Positions 42,360 through 55,701 of a DNA stretch of 64,000 nt are shown piece after piece (position 1 is the stretch's first letter; each line of letters begins with the position of its first letter). Both the position numbers and the translations under genes were made by a program. Source of the stretch: CATQHD01 sp965243165. GTDB taxonomy: Bacteria; Actinomycetota; Acidimicrobiia; Spongiisociales; Spongiisociaceae. Below the pieces are notes generated by a model. That model saw only the letters and a list, made by a program, of their open reading frames with translations, did no database searches and was not told where the DNA came from. The DNA lies in NCBI GenBank assembly GCA_965243165.1, contig OZ251535.1:682001-746000 (forward strand). Reading direction: 5' to 3'.

Positions 42360-42773
42360 CTATCCCGCGTACCTTCTTGAGTCGGATTTCATTTTGTATA
42401 CAGCGTAAAAGAACGGTCCAGGCCGTTGGCATGCCTTGGTGATGGCCGGAAGGTTATGAAGAAACCGACTGGCCATCTCTTCCGCTCCCAAGTTGCCAGC
42501 AGGAAGACTAAAGCAACGAACACCATGTTCCTTCAAGGCGGCGGCTTCCTCTTTGTTATGCCGTATTTGTGTATCTTTCATAAAAGCAACATAACTTGCG
42601 GTACCTACGAGCTCCAACCAGTCGGTGTCCTTGATCGTCTCATCCGCCGGTACACCGTAATGTTCTGCCAATGTCACCAGATTCAATCCAGCCTTCCGTA
42701 GAAGGCTCGGAACCTGCAAGCGCCCAAGGCTTCGGTCAAGAAAGACTTGAGGCAGTTTGACGGGATGTGACAC
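42360..42773 (-). CDS. PIN-like toxin, VapC45 type
   Basis: A 137-residue protein of the PIN-like VapC45 group: VFLDRSLGRLQVPSLLRKAG near the start, DTDWLELVGTASYVAFMKD in the middle and a basic C-terminus. The early Asp, the DTDW acidic pair and later Asp/Lys residues suit a metal-dependent nuclease. Putative start is GTG 42773, overlapping the antitoxin gene by 38 bp. Base composition is less GC-rich than the neighbouring permease genes. Toxin activity is inferred from family and pairing. Confidence 0.75.
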   Translation of the reverse strand: MSHPVKLPQVFLDRSLGRLQVPSLLRKAGLNLVTLAEHYGVPADETIKDTDWLELVGTASYVAFMKDTQIRHNKEEAAALKEHGVRCFSLPAGNLGAEEMASRFLHNLPAITKACQRPGPFFYAVYKMKSDSRRYAG

Positions 42774-43458
42774 GAAGGGCGTCCTCTATGTGATCTTCGG
42801 GCACTCCGAACTCTTCGGGAAGATGCTTGAGAGGTTCTCCCGCCCAGAAACGTTCCATCACATCCCTGACGCGGCATCCTCCTCGGGCAAAGATGGGGTT
42901 GCCGCCGGAGCGGGTCGGGTCCACCACCACTTCTGCTGTTCGGTAAGCGGGCAACCGCATCAGCTCTACATAACCATCAGGGGCATAGACCAAACATCTG
43001 AGATACTCTTCGATCAATTCTGTAAAAACATGTTGATTGTTGCGGATTACCACGAGGCGAAGGGCTGCATCAGCCCCGTCGGCATCAGGGTGACGCTTGG
43101 AATAGTCGTAGAGTACCTCGGCCCCATCCGTGTAGAGACTCTGGTTGGCCAGGGCGTGCTGGACGCCGAGTTCCCTTTCCAATGCTTCCAGAGCCGGCCG
43201 GATGCGCTGGAGAGGCACACCGCTGCGGCGTACGGCGGCCAGGACCATCGCCTCGGCCAGACCGACGAACGGGATGGACGGAAACCTCGGCCTCTCCGGT
43301 TTGACATAGGTAACGATGGGCCCGCCGGCGGCTGCCTGCCTGTCCGTCCGCCGCTTGGGTCTTTTCGCCCAGGAGGTGAAGGTGCTGCGGGGTACATCGA
43401 TGATCCGCGCCGCCTCCGCGATCGTGTACAGCGGATTCTGAAACCTCCGTGCATCCAT
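42736..43458 (-). CDS. DUF433-type antitoxin, VapB45 type
   Basis: A 240-residue protein. The N-terminus holds a MerR/XRE-like recognition motif (LYTIAEAARIIDVPRSTFTSWAK). The centre (FVGLAEAMVLAAVRRSGVPLQRIRPALEALERELG) and the C-terminal DUF433 domain (GNPIFARGGCRVRDVMERF, HLPEEFGVPEDHIEDALR) identify VapB45-like antitoxins. It should neutralise and repress the overlapping VapC45-like toxin. The start at ATG 43458 has GGAG upstream. The frame remains open to 43662, but that part belongs to a decayed CcdA-like gene. Confidence 0.82.
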   Translation of the reverse strand: MDARRFQNPLYTIAEAARIIDVPRSTFTSWAKRPKRRTDRQAAAGGPIVTYVKPERPRFPSIPFVGLAEAMVLAAVRRSGVPLQRIRPALEALERELGVQHALANQSLYTDGAEVLYDYSKRHPDADGADAALRLVVIRNNQHVFTELIEEYLRCLVYAPDGYVELMRLPAYRTAEVVVDPTRSGGNPIFARGGCRVRDVMERFWAGEPLKHLPEEFGVPEDHIEDALRVTSRQTASSLS

Positions 43459-43662
43459 CCGCGCTCCAAGCTCTGACTTCGTCCCAGAACGGATCGGGCG
43501 GCTCGGGCATCCGTTGGTATGCCTCTCGGTCGGATCGGGCCTGGGCGGACGGGCGGCGCCGGTGACCCCTTGCCGGGCGGCGGCCGAGATGTCGATGTTC
43601 GGCCGGCGGGCCCGCTCGGCCGTTTCTTCGTCCAACGTGAAGGCCGCCCTGGCGCCGGTCAT
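43440..43662 (-). pseudogene. CcdA-family antitoxin remnant, frameshifted
   Basis: From ATG 43662: RAAFTLDEETAERAR followed by NIDISAAARQGVTG, the N-terminal DNA-binding half of a CcdA-like antitoxin. A one-base shift then leads to SDREAYQRMPEPPDPFWDE then VRAWS in another frame, the typical C-terminal half. No CcdB-like toxin is nearby. TAGTGT lies 6 nt before the ATG, a leaderless-type promoter that may now serve the VapB45-like gene starting inside the remnant. Confidence 0.65.
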
Positions 43663-43789
43663 GCTCTGACACTACCCCATCCTTACGCGGCGTCAGGCCC
43701 CCGGCGGCGCGATCGAGGGCCGCCGGGGCTGGCTCGTCGTCTGTCGGGTGAGGCTCCGGACTTCATGAAAAGGCCTGGCAGCGGCATTT

Positions 43790-43819
43790 TTGGCATCCGG
43801 CCGAGAGGGGTGCTATAGT
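43790..43819 (+). promoter_or_regulatory. rRNA operon promoter
   Basis: -35 TTGGCA (43790-43795), 18-nt spacer, -10 TATAGT (43814-43819). It is the best sigma-A-type promoter before the 16S gene and would give a leader of about 350 nt. Confidence 0.65.
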
Positions 43820-43927
43820 TAGTCGGCTAGTTGCTCTGCCTCCCTCTCCGGCCCGTTCGGGCCGACAGGGGCGCCGGCGGAGCGGCGGCATCGATCCGCA
43901 CAGGTGCGGCATCGGGCTCCTTGACAA

Positions 43928-43941
43928 CTGAACAGCGTGTC
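43928..43941 (+). other. Left arm of 16S rRNA processing stem
   Basis: CTGAACAGCGTGTC pairs with GACACGCTGTTTAG at 45961-45974 (one G-U pair), looping out the whole 16S gene. This is the expected RNase III substrate. Confidence 0.7.
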
Positions 43942-44173
43942 AAAAGCCGAATGAATGTCATTCCGGCGGTCGGCGCGCCTGCCGGCCCCTCCGGGGGCCG
44001 CCGGGCGGGTGCGGCCGCACGAGGAATGTACTCCAGCTCGCCGGTTCCCACCGGCGGGCGGGATCGAAACTTTCCGGCGGGTAGACCCTTCGGGGGCCGT
44101 CCGCCGAGAACACGAGACAGGATTCGGACTCCGCCCGACCGCCCCTGCGGCAGACGGCGGGGTCGAAAGACTG

Positions 44174-45703
<1,530 letters not shown>

Positions 45704-45960
45704 CTAAGGAGCACAGAGGGGCTCACCCGGACGCTGACTTCCCCTTTTGGTGCTTTCGAGCACCGAAGAGAGTCGTTCCGGCGCCGCCCCAAAGACCGAG
45801 CTCAGCGACGGGCTCGGTAGGATTCCCGGCAACAGCCGGGGGTCCGCTCTTAGTTGGTCATTCGGTTATTCGGTTGCCGAGCTTTCTCCACAGAGAAGTC
45901 GAGGCGCCTCCCCCTCGGGGGCAGGCGCAAGCTCCTTCTCAGGATGGAGCCCGGCGGCCG

Positions 45961-45974
45961 GACACGCTGTTTAG
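45961..45974 (+). other. Right arm of 16S rRNA processing stem
   Basis: GACACGCTGTTTAG, complementary to 43928-43941. Confidence 0.7.
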
Positions 45975-46054
45975 TCGTGAAGGAGCCCGCCCTTCCTCTG
46001 CTTACCGAGCAGGAGAAGGTGCGGCGCACCTTGGCGGAAGCTCTTTGAGAACTG

Positions 46055-46068
46055 CATAGCGAGCATGG
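46055..46068 (+). other. Left arm of 23S rRNA processing stem
   Basis: CATAGCGAGCATGG is perfectly complementary to CCATGCTCGCTATG at 49207-49220, bracketing the 23S gene as an RNase III stem. Confidence 0.75.
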
Positions 46069-46085
46069 AAAGTCTTGAATTCTCT

Positions 46086-49194
<3,109 letters not shown>

Positions 49195-49206
49195 AATTCA
49201 GATGAT

Positions 49207-49220
49207 CCATGCTCGCTATG
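49207..49220 (+). other. Right arm of 23S rRNA processing stem
   Basis: CCATGCTCGCTATG, perfect complement of 46055-46068. Confidence 0.75.
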
Positions 49221-49278
49221 GAGTGCTCGAAGGGCTGCGGCGGCCCCGCCCGCCGCGCCGCACAATTCCAAGAAAGCT

Positions 49279-49396
<118 letters not shown>

Positions 49397-49404
49397 GCAT
49401 CGCA

Positions 49405-49438
49405 GAGGGCCGCCCCGTCCGTCACCGGGGCGGCCCTC
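49405..49438 (+). terminator. Terminator-type hairpin after the rRNA operon
   Basis: GAGGGCCGCCCCG (49405-49417) and CGGGGCGGCCCTC (49426-49438) make a perfect 13-bp GC stem with an 8-nt loop. There is no U tract, which is common for actinobacterial terminators. Confidence 0.8.
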
Positions 49439-49482
49439 GCCGCGCCCGCCCCTCCTTCGTTCGGCCCGCTCCGTTCCCCGGC

Positions 49483-49488
49483 TAGAAT
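49483..49488 (+). promoter_or_regulatory. Candidate -10 of rny
   Basis: TAGAAT with a weak TTCGGC -35 17 nt upstream (49460-49465). It lies between the rRNA terminator and the rny start, so rny is probably transcribed independently. Confidence 0.4.
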
Positions 49489-49535
49489 GACGCGCCCAAG
49501 TTCCCTGCGAAACGAGAGGCGGGAAGGCAGCGGTC

Positions 49536-51086
49536 ATGGACATGAACCTGTGGGTGATGGGCGGCGTGGGGCTGGCGGTCATCGGGTTGTTGATCACGGT
49601 TCTGGTGCTGCAGGGCCGCTTCAGCCGGCGGGTGCTGGTCCCCAAGGACGGCGGCGTGAGCTCCGCCCGCCGGGAGGCGCAGCGCATCCTCGGCCGGGCC
49701 GAGGAGGAGGGAAGGGCCAGGGCCGAGGCCTATCGGGAGCGCGAGGAGGCGCAGCTCGGCCACCGCCGGGTGGAGCTGGCGGCGGCGGAGGAAAGGCTCC
49801 TCCAGAGGGAGAAGACACTCGAGCAGCGGGCTTCCAACCTGGCCCAGCGGGAACAGCTGCTGGTCCGGCGCGAGGCGGGGGTCTCCGAGCGGCAGGCCGA
49901 GGTGGAGCGGGCCGCCGAGGACGCCCGGGCCGACCTGGAGCGGATCAGCCTACTCGACGCCAAGGCCGCCAAGGAGGAGCTGGTGCGCCAGGTTCACGGC
50001 GAGGCCCGCCGAGAGGCGATGCTACTGGTGCGGGACAGCGAGATGCGGGCGCGCGAGGAGGCCGACCGCCGGGCCCGCCGCATCCTGGCCACCGCCGTCG
50101 AGCGGTTCGCCGCCCCGGTGGTGACCGAGACCACAGTCTCGGCGGTCCAGCTCCCCCGCGAGGAGATGAAAGGCCGGATCATCGGGCGGGAGGGCCGCAA
50201 CATCCGCGCCTTCGAAGCGGTTACCGGCGTGAACCTGGTGATCGACGAGACCCCCGAGACGGTGGTGGTCTCGTCGTTCGACCCGGTGCGGAGGGAGACC
50301 GCCCGGATCACCCTCGAGAAGCTGGTCGCCGACGGACGCATCCACCCCGCCTCCATCGAGGAGTACTACGAAAAGGCGCAGGCCGAGGTCGATCAGTCGG
50401 TGCGGGCCGCCGGCGAATGGGCCATGTTGGACATGGGCATCACCAGTATGCATCCCGAGCTGGCCGGCCTCTTGGGGCAGCTCAAATACCGCACCTCCTA
50501 CGGGCAGAATGTGCTGGCCCACTTGGTGGAGTCGGGCCACATCGCAGGCATGCTGGCCTCCGAGTTGGGGATCGATCCGGGGCCGGTCAAGCGGTCCGCC
50601 TTCCTCCACGACATCGGCAAGGCCGTAACCCATCAGATCGAGGGACCCCACGCCCTGATCGGGGCGGAGATAGCCCGGCGGTTCGGGGAGGATCCCCACG
50701 TGGTCCACGGCATAGAGGCCCATCACAACGATGTGGAGCCGCGCACCTTGCTGGCCGTCCTCGTCCAGGCCGCCGATACGGTGTCGGCCGCCCGCCCCGG
50801 CGCCCGCCGCGAGGCGCTCGACGCCTACATCAGGCGCCTCACCAAGATCGAGGAGATCATCAGCGGGTTCGACGGAGTGGAGCGGGTCTTCGCCATGCAG
50901 GCGGGCCGGGACGTCCGGGTGATGGTCGACCCCAGGACGGTGGACGACTTGGAGGCCGGCGATCTGGTCAGGCGGATATCCCGGCGGCTGGAGGCGGACC
51001 TGCGCTACTCGGGGCAGATCGAGGTAACGGTGATACGCGAGCTGCGCATCACCGATTACGCCCGGCAGGCGCGGCCGGGCGGCTGA
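49536..51086 (+). CDS. rny: Ribonuclease Y
   Basis: A 516-residue membrane-anchored endoribonuclease. Residues 5-27 form the N-terminal transmembrane helix, and about 40-195 a long charged coiled coil. A KH domain follows (MKGRIIGREGRNIRAFE), then an HD phosphohydrolase domain with HDIGKA and HHNDVEP. The C-terminal domain ends near VTVIRELRITDYA. It initiates mRNA turnover at the membrane. GAGGCGGG lies upstream of the ATG. It is followed 20 bp later by miaB. Confidence 0.95.
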   Translation: MDMNLWVMGGVGLAVIGLLITVLVLQGRFSRRVLVPKDGGVSSARREAQRILGRAEEEGRARAEAYREREEAQLGHRRVELAAAEERLLQREKTLEQRASNLAQREQLLVRREAGVSERQAEVERAAEDARADLERISLLDAKAAKEELVRQVHGEARREAMLLVRDSEMRAREEADRRARRILATAVERFAAPVVTETTVSAVQLPREEMKGRIIGREGRNIRAFEAVTGVNLVIDETPETVVVSSFDPVRRETARITLEKLVADGRIHPASIEEYYEKAQAEVDQSVRAAGEWAMLDMGITSMHPELAGLLGQLKYRTSYGQNVLAHLVESGHIAGMLASELGIDPGPVKRSAFLHDIGKAVTHQIEGPHALIGAEIARRFGEDPHVVHGIEAHHNDVEPRTLLAVLVQAADTVSAARPGARREALDAYIRRLTKIEEIISGFDGVERVFAMQAGRDVRVMVDPRTVDDLEAGDLVRRISRRLEADLRYSGQIEVTVIRELRITDYARQARPGG

Positions 51087-51106
51087 CGGACGGAGAAGGG
51101 GCGAAG

Positions 51107-52543
51107 ATGCCGAAGATAGGACAGACGGCCCGGGCCGCGAAGGCCGGGGGCGGGATGAGCCAACCGGTGTTGCTGGCCCCTCCGATCCGCCGCCCCGCCG
51201 AGCGCCGCGCCCCCGCCCGCACCGGGCGCACCTACTTCCTGCGCACCTTCGGCTGCCAGATGAACGAGCACGACAGCGAGCGGGTGGCGGGGCTGTTCGA
51301 GGCCGACGGCATGGTGAGGGCCGCCAGCGCCGACGAGGCGGACGTCGTCTTCGTCAACACCTGCACCATCCGGGAGAACGCCGACAACCGCCTGTACGGG
51401 AACCTGGGCCAACTCAAGACGTTCAAAGAGGCGAGGGCCGGGCGGCTGCTGGTGGTGGGGGGGTGCGCCGCCCAGAAGGACCGGGAACTGGTGCGGAAGC
51501 GGGCGCCCTGGGTGGACGTGGTGTTGGGCACCCACAACCTGGACCGGGTGGTGCAGCTGATGGATCAGGCCGAGGAATGGGGTCCGGTCACCGAGGTGGC
51601 CGACTCGCTGGAGTCCATGCCCTCCGACCTGCCCGCCCGGCGCGAGACGGCCTACTCCGCCTGGGTGACCGTCCAGATCGGATGCAACAACACCTGCACC
51701 TTTTGCATCGTCCCGGCGGTCCGGGGCCGCGAGGTCAGCCGCCGTCCGGGGGACATAATCAGGGAAGTGGAGCAGCTGGCGGCGGAGGGGGTGATCGAGG
51801 TCACCCTGCTGGGCCAGAACATCGACACCTACGGGCGGGACCTGGCGCTCGGCGGGCGCCGCCGCCCCATCTTCGGAGAGCTGCTGAGGAGGGTGGGCGC
51901 AGTGGAGGGGATCCGCCGGGTCCGGTTCACCAGCCCGCACCCCAACGATTTCCGCCCGGAGGTGGCCGAGGCGATGGCCGAGACCGAAGCGGTGTGCGAG
52001 CAGCTGCATTTCCCGCTCCAGTCGGGTTCCAACCGCATCCTGGCCGCCATGCACCGGGGCTACACGGCGGAGAAGTTTCTGCGCCGCCTGGCCATGGCCC
52101 GGGAGGTGATTCCGGACCTGACCGTGTCCACCGATGTGATCGTCGGGTTCCCCGGCGAGGCCGAGGAGGACTTCCGCATGACCCTGGACGTGATGGAGGA
52201 GGCCCGCTTCGACCAGGCCTACATGTTCTTGTTCTCGCCCCGGCCCGGCACCAGGGCGGCGGCCATGACCGACCGGTTCGTACCCGAAGAGGAGGCCAAG
52301 GAGCGCTTCGGGCGGCTGACGGCGCTGCAGACCGAGATCGGCGCCGAGCGGAACCGGCGCCATCTGGGCAGGCGCATGGAGGTGCTGGTGGAGGGGCCGT
52401 CCAAGAAGAACCCGCTGACGGTTGCCTCCCGCACCCGGGGCAACAAGGTGGTGCACGTGGAGGGCGAGTTTCCCTCCGGCTCGCTGATGGAGGCGGTGAT
52501 CAGCCGGGCCGCCGCCCATTATCTGGTCGGCCTCCCGGCTTGA
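51107..52543 (+). CDS. miaB: tRNA-2-methylthio-N6-dimethylallyladenosine synthase
   Basis: A 478-residue radical-SAM methylthiotransferase. The N-terminal UPF0004 domain has FLRTFGCQMNEHDSERV and NTCTIRENAD. The radical-SAM cluster is CNNTCTFC (C-x3-C-x2-C). The C-terminal TRAM domain includes MEVLVEGPSKKN. It adds methylthio to i6A37 of tRNAs, the product of the MiaA encoded next. Start is ATG 51107 with GGAGAAGGGG upstream; ATG 51155 is also possible. The upstream frame is open into the rny region only as an out-of-frame shadow. Confidence 0.96.
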   Translation: MPKIGQTARAAKAGGGMSQPVLLAPPIRRPAERRAPARTGRTYFLRTFGCQMNEHDSERVAGLFEADGMVRAASADEADVVFVNTCTIRENADNRLYGNLGQLKTFKEARAGRLLVVGGCAAQKDRELVRKRAPWVDVVLGTHNLDRVVQLMDQAEEWGPVTEVADSLESMPSDLPARRETAYSAWVTVQIGCNNTCTFCIVPAVRGREVSRRPGDIIREVEQLAAEGVIEVTLLGQNIDTYGRDLALGGRRRPIFGELLRRVGAVEGIRRVRFTSPHPNDFRPEVAEAMAETEAVCEQLHFPLQSGSNRILAAMHRGYTAEKFLRRLAMAREVIPDLTVSTDVIVGFPGEAEEDFRMTLDVMEEARFDQAYMFLFSPRPGTRAAAMTDRFVPEEEAKERFGRLTALQTEIGAERNRRHLGRRMEVLVEGPSKKNPLTVASRTRGNKVVHVEGEFPSGSLMEAVISRAAAHYLVGLPA

Positions 52544-52552
52544 GGGCCGCCG

Positions 52553-53494
52553 TTGCGGGGGCCGATTCCCGCCGTCCTGGGGCCCACCGCCTCCGGCAAG
52601 AGCGGGGTTGCCGTGCGTCTGGCCCGCCTCTGGGGGGCGGAGATACTGTCGGTCGATTCGGTGCAGGTGTACCGGGGGATGGACATCGGCTCTGCCAAGC
52701 CCTCTGCGGCCGAGCAGGCCGAGATACCCCATCACATGATCGATCTGGCGCCGCCCGAGGCCGATTACACGGTTGCGGATTTCCAGAGAGCGGGCCGCCG
52801 GGTGATGGCAGACGCCCGCCGGAGGGGCGCCCCCTTGGTCATGGCGGGGGGTTCCGGCCTCCATTTCCGGGCGCTGGTGGATCCGTTCGAGTTCCCGCCC
52901 GGCGGCGGCCCCGAGGTGCGGGCCGCGGTCGACCGGCTGCCGCCCGAGGCGGCGGCGGCGGAGTTGCTGGCGGCGGATCCGGAGGCCTGCCGCCATGTCG
53001 ACATGGCCAACCCCCGGCGGGTGCGGAGGGCGGTGGAGATCATCCGGCTGGGAGGGGAAACCCCGTCCCGGCGGGCCGCCGGGGCGCCGGCCGCCCGAGT
53101 GAGGGCCTACCGGGCGGAGATCCCGTTCGCGGCGGTGGGCGTCGATCCGGGGGAGAAGCTGGCGGAGCGGGTGGAGCGGCGGATCGACCGGATGCTGGAA
53201 GCCGGCCTGCTGGAGGAGGTGAATGCGCTGGCCGGGCGGATGGGCCGCAACGCCGCCCAGGCGGTCGGATACCGTCAGCTGCTCCCGGTCGTGCGGGGGG
53301 AGATCGGCTTGGAGCAGGGCCGGGCGGACGCGGTGAGGGCGACCATGGCGCTGGCCAAGCGGCAGCGCACCTTCTTCGGGCGGGATCCTAGGATCAGACG
53401 GCTGGATTGGGACGACGACCCGGAGGTCCGGTTCCGGGCGGCGCGGCGGGCGCTGGAGGAGATGATCGAGGAGGTGAGGCCGTGGAATTCGTGA
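52553..53494 (+). CDS. miaA: tRNA dimethylallyltransferase
   Basis: A 313-residue MiaA. P-loop GPTASGKSGVAVRLA near the N-terminus, then ILSVDSVQVYRGMDIGSAKP, MIDLAPPEADYTVADF and the late AQAVGYRQLLPV with LAKRQRTFF. It prenylates A37 of tRNAs reading U-starting codons, supplying the substrate of MiaB. It starts at TTG 52553, 9 bp after miaB, and overlaps dapF by 13 bp. Confidence 0.95.
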   Translation: MRGPIPAVLGPTASGKSGVAVRLARLWGAEILSVDSVQVYRGMDIGSAKPSAAEQAEIPHHMIDLAPPEADYTVADFQRAGRRVMADARRRGAPLVMAGGSGLHFRALVDPFEFPPGGGPEVRAAVDRLPPEAAAAELLAADPEACRHVDMANPRRVRRAVEIIRLGGETPSRRAAGAPAARVRAYRAEIPFAAVGVDPGEKLAERVERRIDRMLEAGLLEEVNALAGRMGRNAAQAVGYRQLLPVVRGEIGLEQGRADAVRATMALAKRQRTFFGRDPRIRRLDWDDDPEVRFRAARRALEEMIEEVRPWNS

Positions 53495-54249
53495 AGATGC
53501 ACGGGCTGGGCAACGACTTCGTGGTGATCGAAGGGCCGGCCCCCTCGGCCGGGCAGATCAGGCGGTGGTGCGGCCGCCGCACCGGGATCGGCGCCGACGG
53601 GGTGCTCCGGGTCGGCCGGGGCGGGGGCGGCCGCCCGGAGGCGGCCCGGATGGAATACTGGAACGCCGACGGGGCGGCGGCGGAGATGTGCGGGAACGGG
53701 CTGCGCTGCACGGCGGCCTACGCCTACGAGCAGGGCTGGGCCGGACGGGGGGAGTTCCTGGTCGAGACCCCGGTCGGGCTGCGCCGGGCGGAGGTGCTGG
53801 AGAACGGAATGGTGCGGGCGGAGATCGGCCCCTGCCGGGTGGGCGCCGGCCTGGAGTTCGGGGGCCGCTCCTTCACGGCCGTGGACGCAGGGAACCCCCA
53901 CGCCGTGACCTTCCTGGACCCCTCGGAGCGGCTGGACGAAGCCCCGGTGGGGTCGGTCGGACCTGCTCTCCAGAGCCACCCTTCCTTCCCCGAGGGGGTG
54001 AACGTCGAGTTCGCGGCGGCGTCCGGCGGCGGGCTGCGGGTGAGGGTCTGGGAACGAGGGGCGGGCGAGACGCAGGCCTGCGGGACCGGCGCCGCCGCCG
54101 CGGCCGCCGCCGCCCATGACCGAGGCCTGGCCGGAAGCATCGTCACGGTGGAACTGCCGGGGGGAACCCTGCGGGTGGAGCTGGCTGCCGGCGCCGCCTG
54201 GATCGAAGGCCCCGCCGTCCGGGTGTTCACCGGCGCCCTTCCCGCCTGA
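53482..54249 (+). CDS. dapF: Diaminopimelate epimerase
   Basis: A 255-residue DapF. It starts VEFVKMHGLGNDFVVIE. The first catalytic Cys is in AEMCGNGLRC and the second in TQACGTGAAAAA. DAGNPHAV is the family motif between them. It interconverts LL- and meso-diaminopimelate for peptidoglycan and lysine. GTG 53482 is preceded by GGAGGTGAGG and lies inside the end of miaA. Confidence 0.96.
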   Translation: MEFVKMHGLGNDFVVIEGPAPSAGQIRRWCGRRTGIGADGVLRVGRGGGGRPEAARMEYWNADGAAAEMCGNGLRCTAAYAYEQGWAGRGEFLVETPVGLRRAEVLENGMVRAEIGPCRVGAGLEFGGRSFTAVDAGNPHAVTFLDPSERLDEAPVGSVGPALQSHPSFPEGVNVEFAAASGGGLRVRVWERGAGETQACGTGAAAAAAAAHDRGLAGSIVTVELPGGTLRVELAAGAAWIEGPAVRVFTGALPA

Positions 54250-54258
54250 CCCTCGCTC

Positions 54259-55701
54259 ATGGAAGATTCCGAGTTCCATTGGTTGACCGCTTGCCGTCTG
54301 GCTGCTGATCCGGGGTTGAGGCGGCCCCGCCCGGAGATAGTCGCCGGCGGCAGCCCTCTTCGTGTGCTCAAGCTGAGGGGTCGCGGCGCGGCGGTAGTGG
54401 ACGAGATCTTGGACAGCGGCCGGATACGCGAGCTGGACGGGCCCGCCGGGAGGATGGTGCTGGGAATGGTCCGGGCCGGGCTGTTTCATCCGGTGTTCGA
54501 TCTGGACGATCCGTCCGTGACCACTCCCGCTGTTTCGGTGGTGATCCCGGTTCACAACCAGGCCGGGCCGCTGCGGGCGGCGGCAGCGGCCGGAGCCCTG
54601 GCCGGCCCGGTCATCGTGGTGGACGACGCCTCTACCGACCGGAGCGCCGAGACGGCGCGGCGGGCGGGGGCTTCGGTGATCAGCCGCCCCCGCCGAGGCG
54701 GTCCGTCTGCCGCCCGCAACGACGGCGCGGCGGCCGCCGGCGGCGAGGTGATCATCTTTTTGGACGCCGACTGCATCCCGGAGCCGGGGTGCCTGAGGGG
54801 GTTGCTGGCCCATTTCGCGGACCCGGGTCTGGGGGCGGCCGCCCCTCGGGTGCTGGGCGCCGAGGTGGGCGGTCCCAACTGGTTGGACCGCTATGAGGCG
54901 GCCCGTTCTCCGCTCGATATGGGCCCCAGGTCCGGTCCGGTGCGGCCCGACGGCCGCGTCAGCTATGTACCGACGCCGACCTTGGCGGTGCGGAGAACGG
55001 CCTTCGAGGCCGCAGGGGGGTTCGACCCGGGTCTGCCCTTCGGCGAGGACGTGGATTTTGTGTGGCGGCTCGAGCAGGAGGGGTGGGCGGTTCGTTACGA
55101 CGCCTCGCTGGTGTCCCGGCACCTCCACCGGCGGCGGCCGCTGGAGATCGCCCGCCGCCGGTGGGCCTACGGAACGGCGGCGGGGCCTTTGGCGCAGCGC
55201 CATCCCCGCGCCTTGGCCTCCGTACGCGCCTCCCCTTGGACCCTGGCCGCCTGGCTGATGGTCGTCCTGGGGCGGCCGAGAACCGCGGCCCTTTTGCTCG
55301 GCTGGAGCTGGCTGGGGCTGCGGAGGACCCTGCGTTCCATACCCGGAGGCGGGCAGCTCTCCGCAGGGCTGCTGGTGAGCGGTTCTCTGGGCGCCGTCCG
55401 CCCGCTGGCCTCGGCGCTGACCAGGAGCTGGGGTCCGTTGACCCTGGCGGCTCTGGTTTTCCTGCCCCGGCTCCGCCGCCGGCTGCTGCTGCTGGCCGCG
55501 GCGGGGATGGCCGCGGAATGGTGGGAGCGCCGGCCCGGCCTGGATCCGGTCCGGTTCTCGGCCTCGGCCGCAGTGGACGATCTGATCTACTGCGGGGGGG
55601 TATGGGAAGGATGCCTCCGCACCCGGTGCCTCTCTCCGCTGTTGCCCCGGTGGGGCCGCCCCCGAATCGGCGGCTCTGCAGGGGCTTCCGGAGAGGGCTA
55701 A
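54259..55701 (+). CDS. mftF: Mycofactocin-system-type glycosyltransferase (MftF-like)
   Basis: A 480-residue family-2 glycosyltransferase with the MftF signature. AGGSPLRVLKLRGRGA lies near residue 35, then VSVVIPVHNQ, VVDDASTDRS, GGPSAARNDGAAAA and FLDADCIPEPG. WLDRYEAARSPLDMG, RVSYVPTPTLAVRR and GGFDPGLPFGEDVDFVWRL follow. Hydrophobic helices close the C-terminus (about 335-430). MftF adds beta-1,4-glucose chains to premycofactocin. None of the other maturation genes (mftA-E) is in the window, but a mycofactocin-type SDR lies 650 bp downstream. It begins 9 bp after dapF and ends overlapping the convergent cupin gene by 4 bp. Confidence 0.85.
   Translation: MEDSEFHWLTACRLAADPGLRRPRPEIVAGGSPLRVLKLRGRGAAVVDEILDSGRIRELDGPAGRMVLGMVRAGLFHPVFDLDDPSVTTPAVSVVIPVHNQAGPLRAAAAAGALAGPVIVVDDASTDRSAETARRAGASVISRPRRGGPSAARNDGAAAAGGEVIIFLDADCIPEPGCLRGLLAHFADPGLGAAAPRVLGAEVGGPNWLDRYEAARSPLDMGPRSGPVRPDGRVSYVPTPTLAVRRTAFEAAGGFDPGLPFGEDVDFVWRLEQEGWAVRYDASLVSRHLHRRRPLEIARRRWAYGTAAGPLAQRHPRALASVRASPWTLAAWLMVVLGRPRTAALLLGWSWLGLRRTLRSIPGGGQLSAGLLVSGSLGAVRPLASALTRSWGPLTLAALVFLPRLRRRLLLLAAAGMAAEWWERRPGLDPVRFSASAAVDDLIYCGGVWEGCLRTRCLSPLLPRWGRPRIGGSAGASGEG

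Larger units (their letters stand above)
43663..44173 (+). other. rRNA operon upstream region
   Basis: No protein gene is convincing here. The stretch holds the rRNA promoter (43790-43819) and the leader with the left arm of the 16S processing stem (43928-43941). TTGACA at 43921 has no matching -10 at the right distance and is more likely part of the leader than a second promoter. Confidence 0.65.
45704..46085 (+). other. 16S-23S internal spacer without tRNA genes
   Basis: About 382 bp. I found no tRNA-Ile or tRNA-Ala cloverleaf. It contains the right arm of the 16S stem (45961-45974) and the left arm of the 23S stem (46055-46068), with GC-rich local hairpins between. Confidence 0.75.

Noticed and set aside
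43921..43926. TTGACA as a second rRNA promoter
   Set aside because: No -10 is found 16-18 nt downstream. The bases precede the 16S processing stem and look like leader.
45704..46085. Spacer tRNA genes
   Set aside because: No T-loop GGTTCGAATC-type motif with a matching acceptor stem was found.
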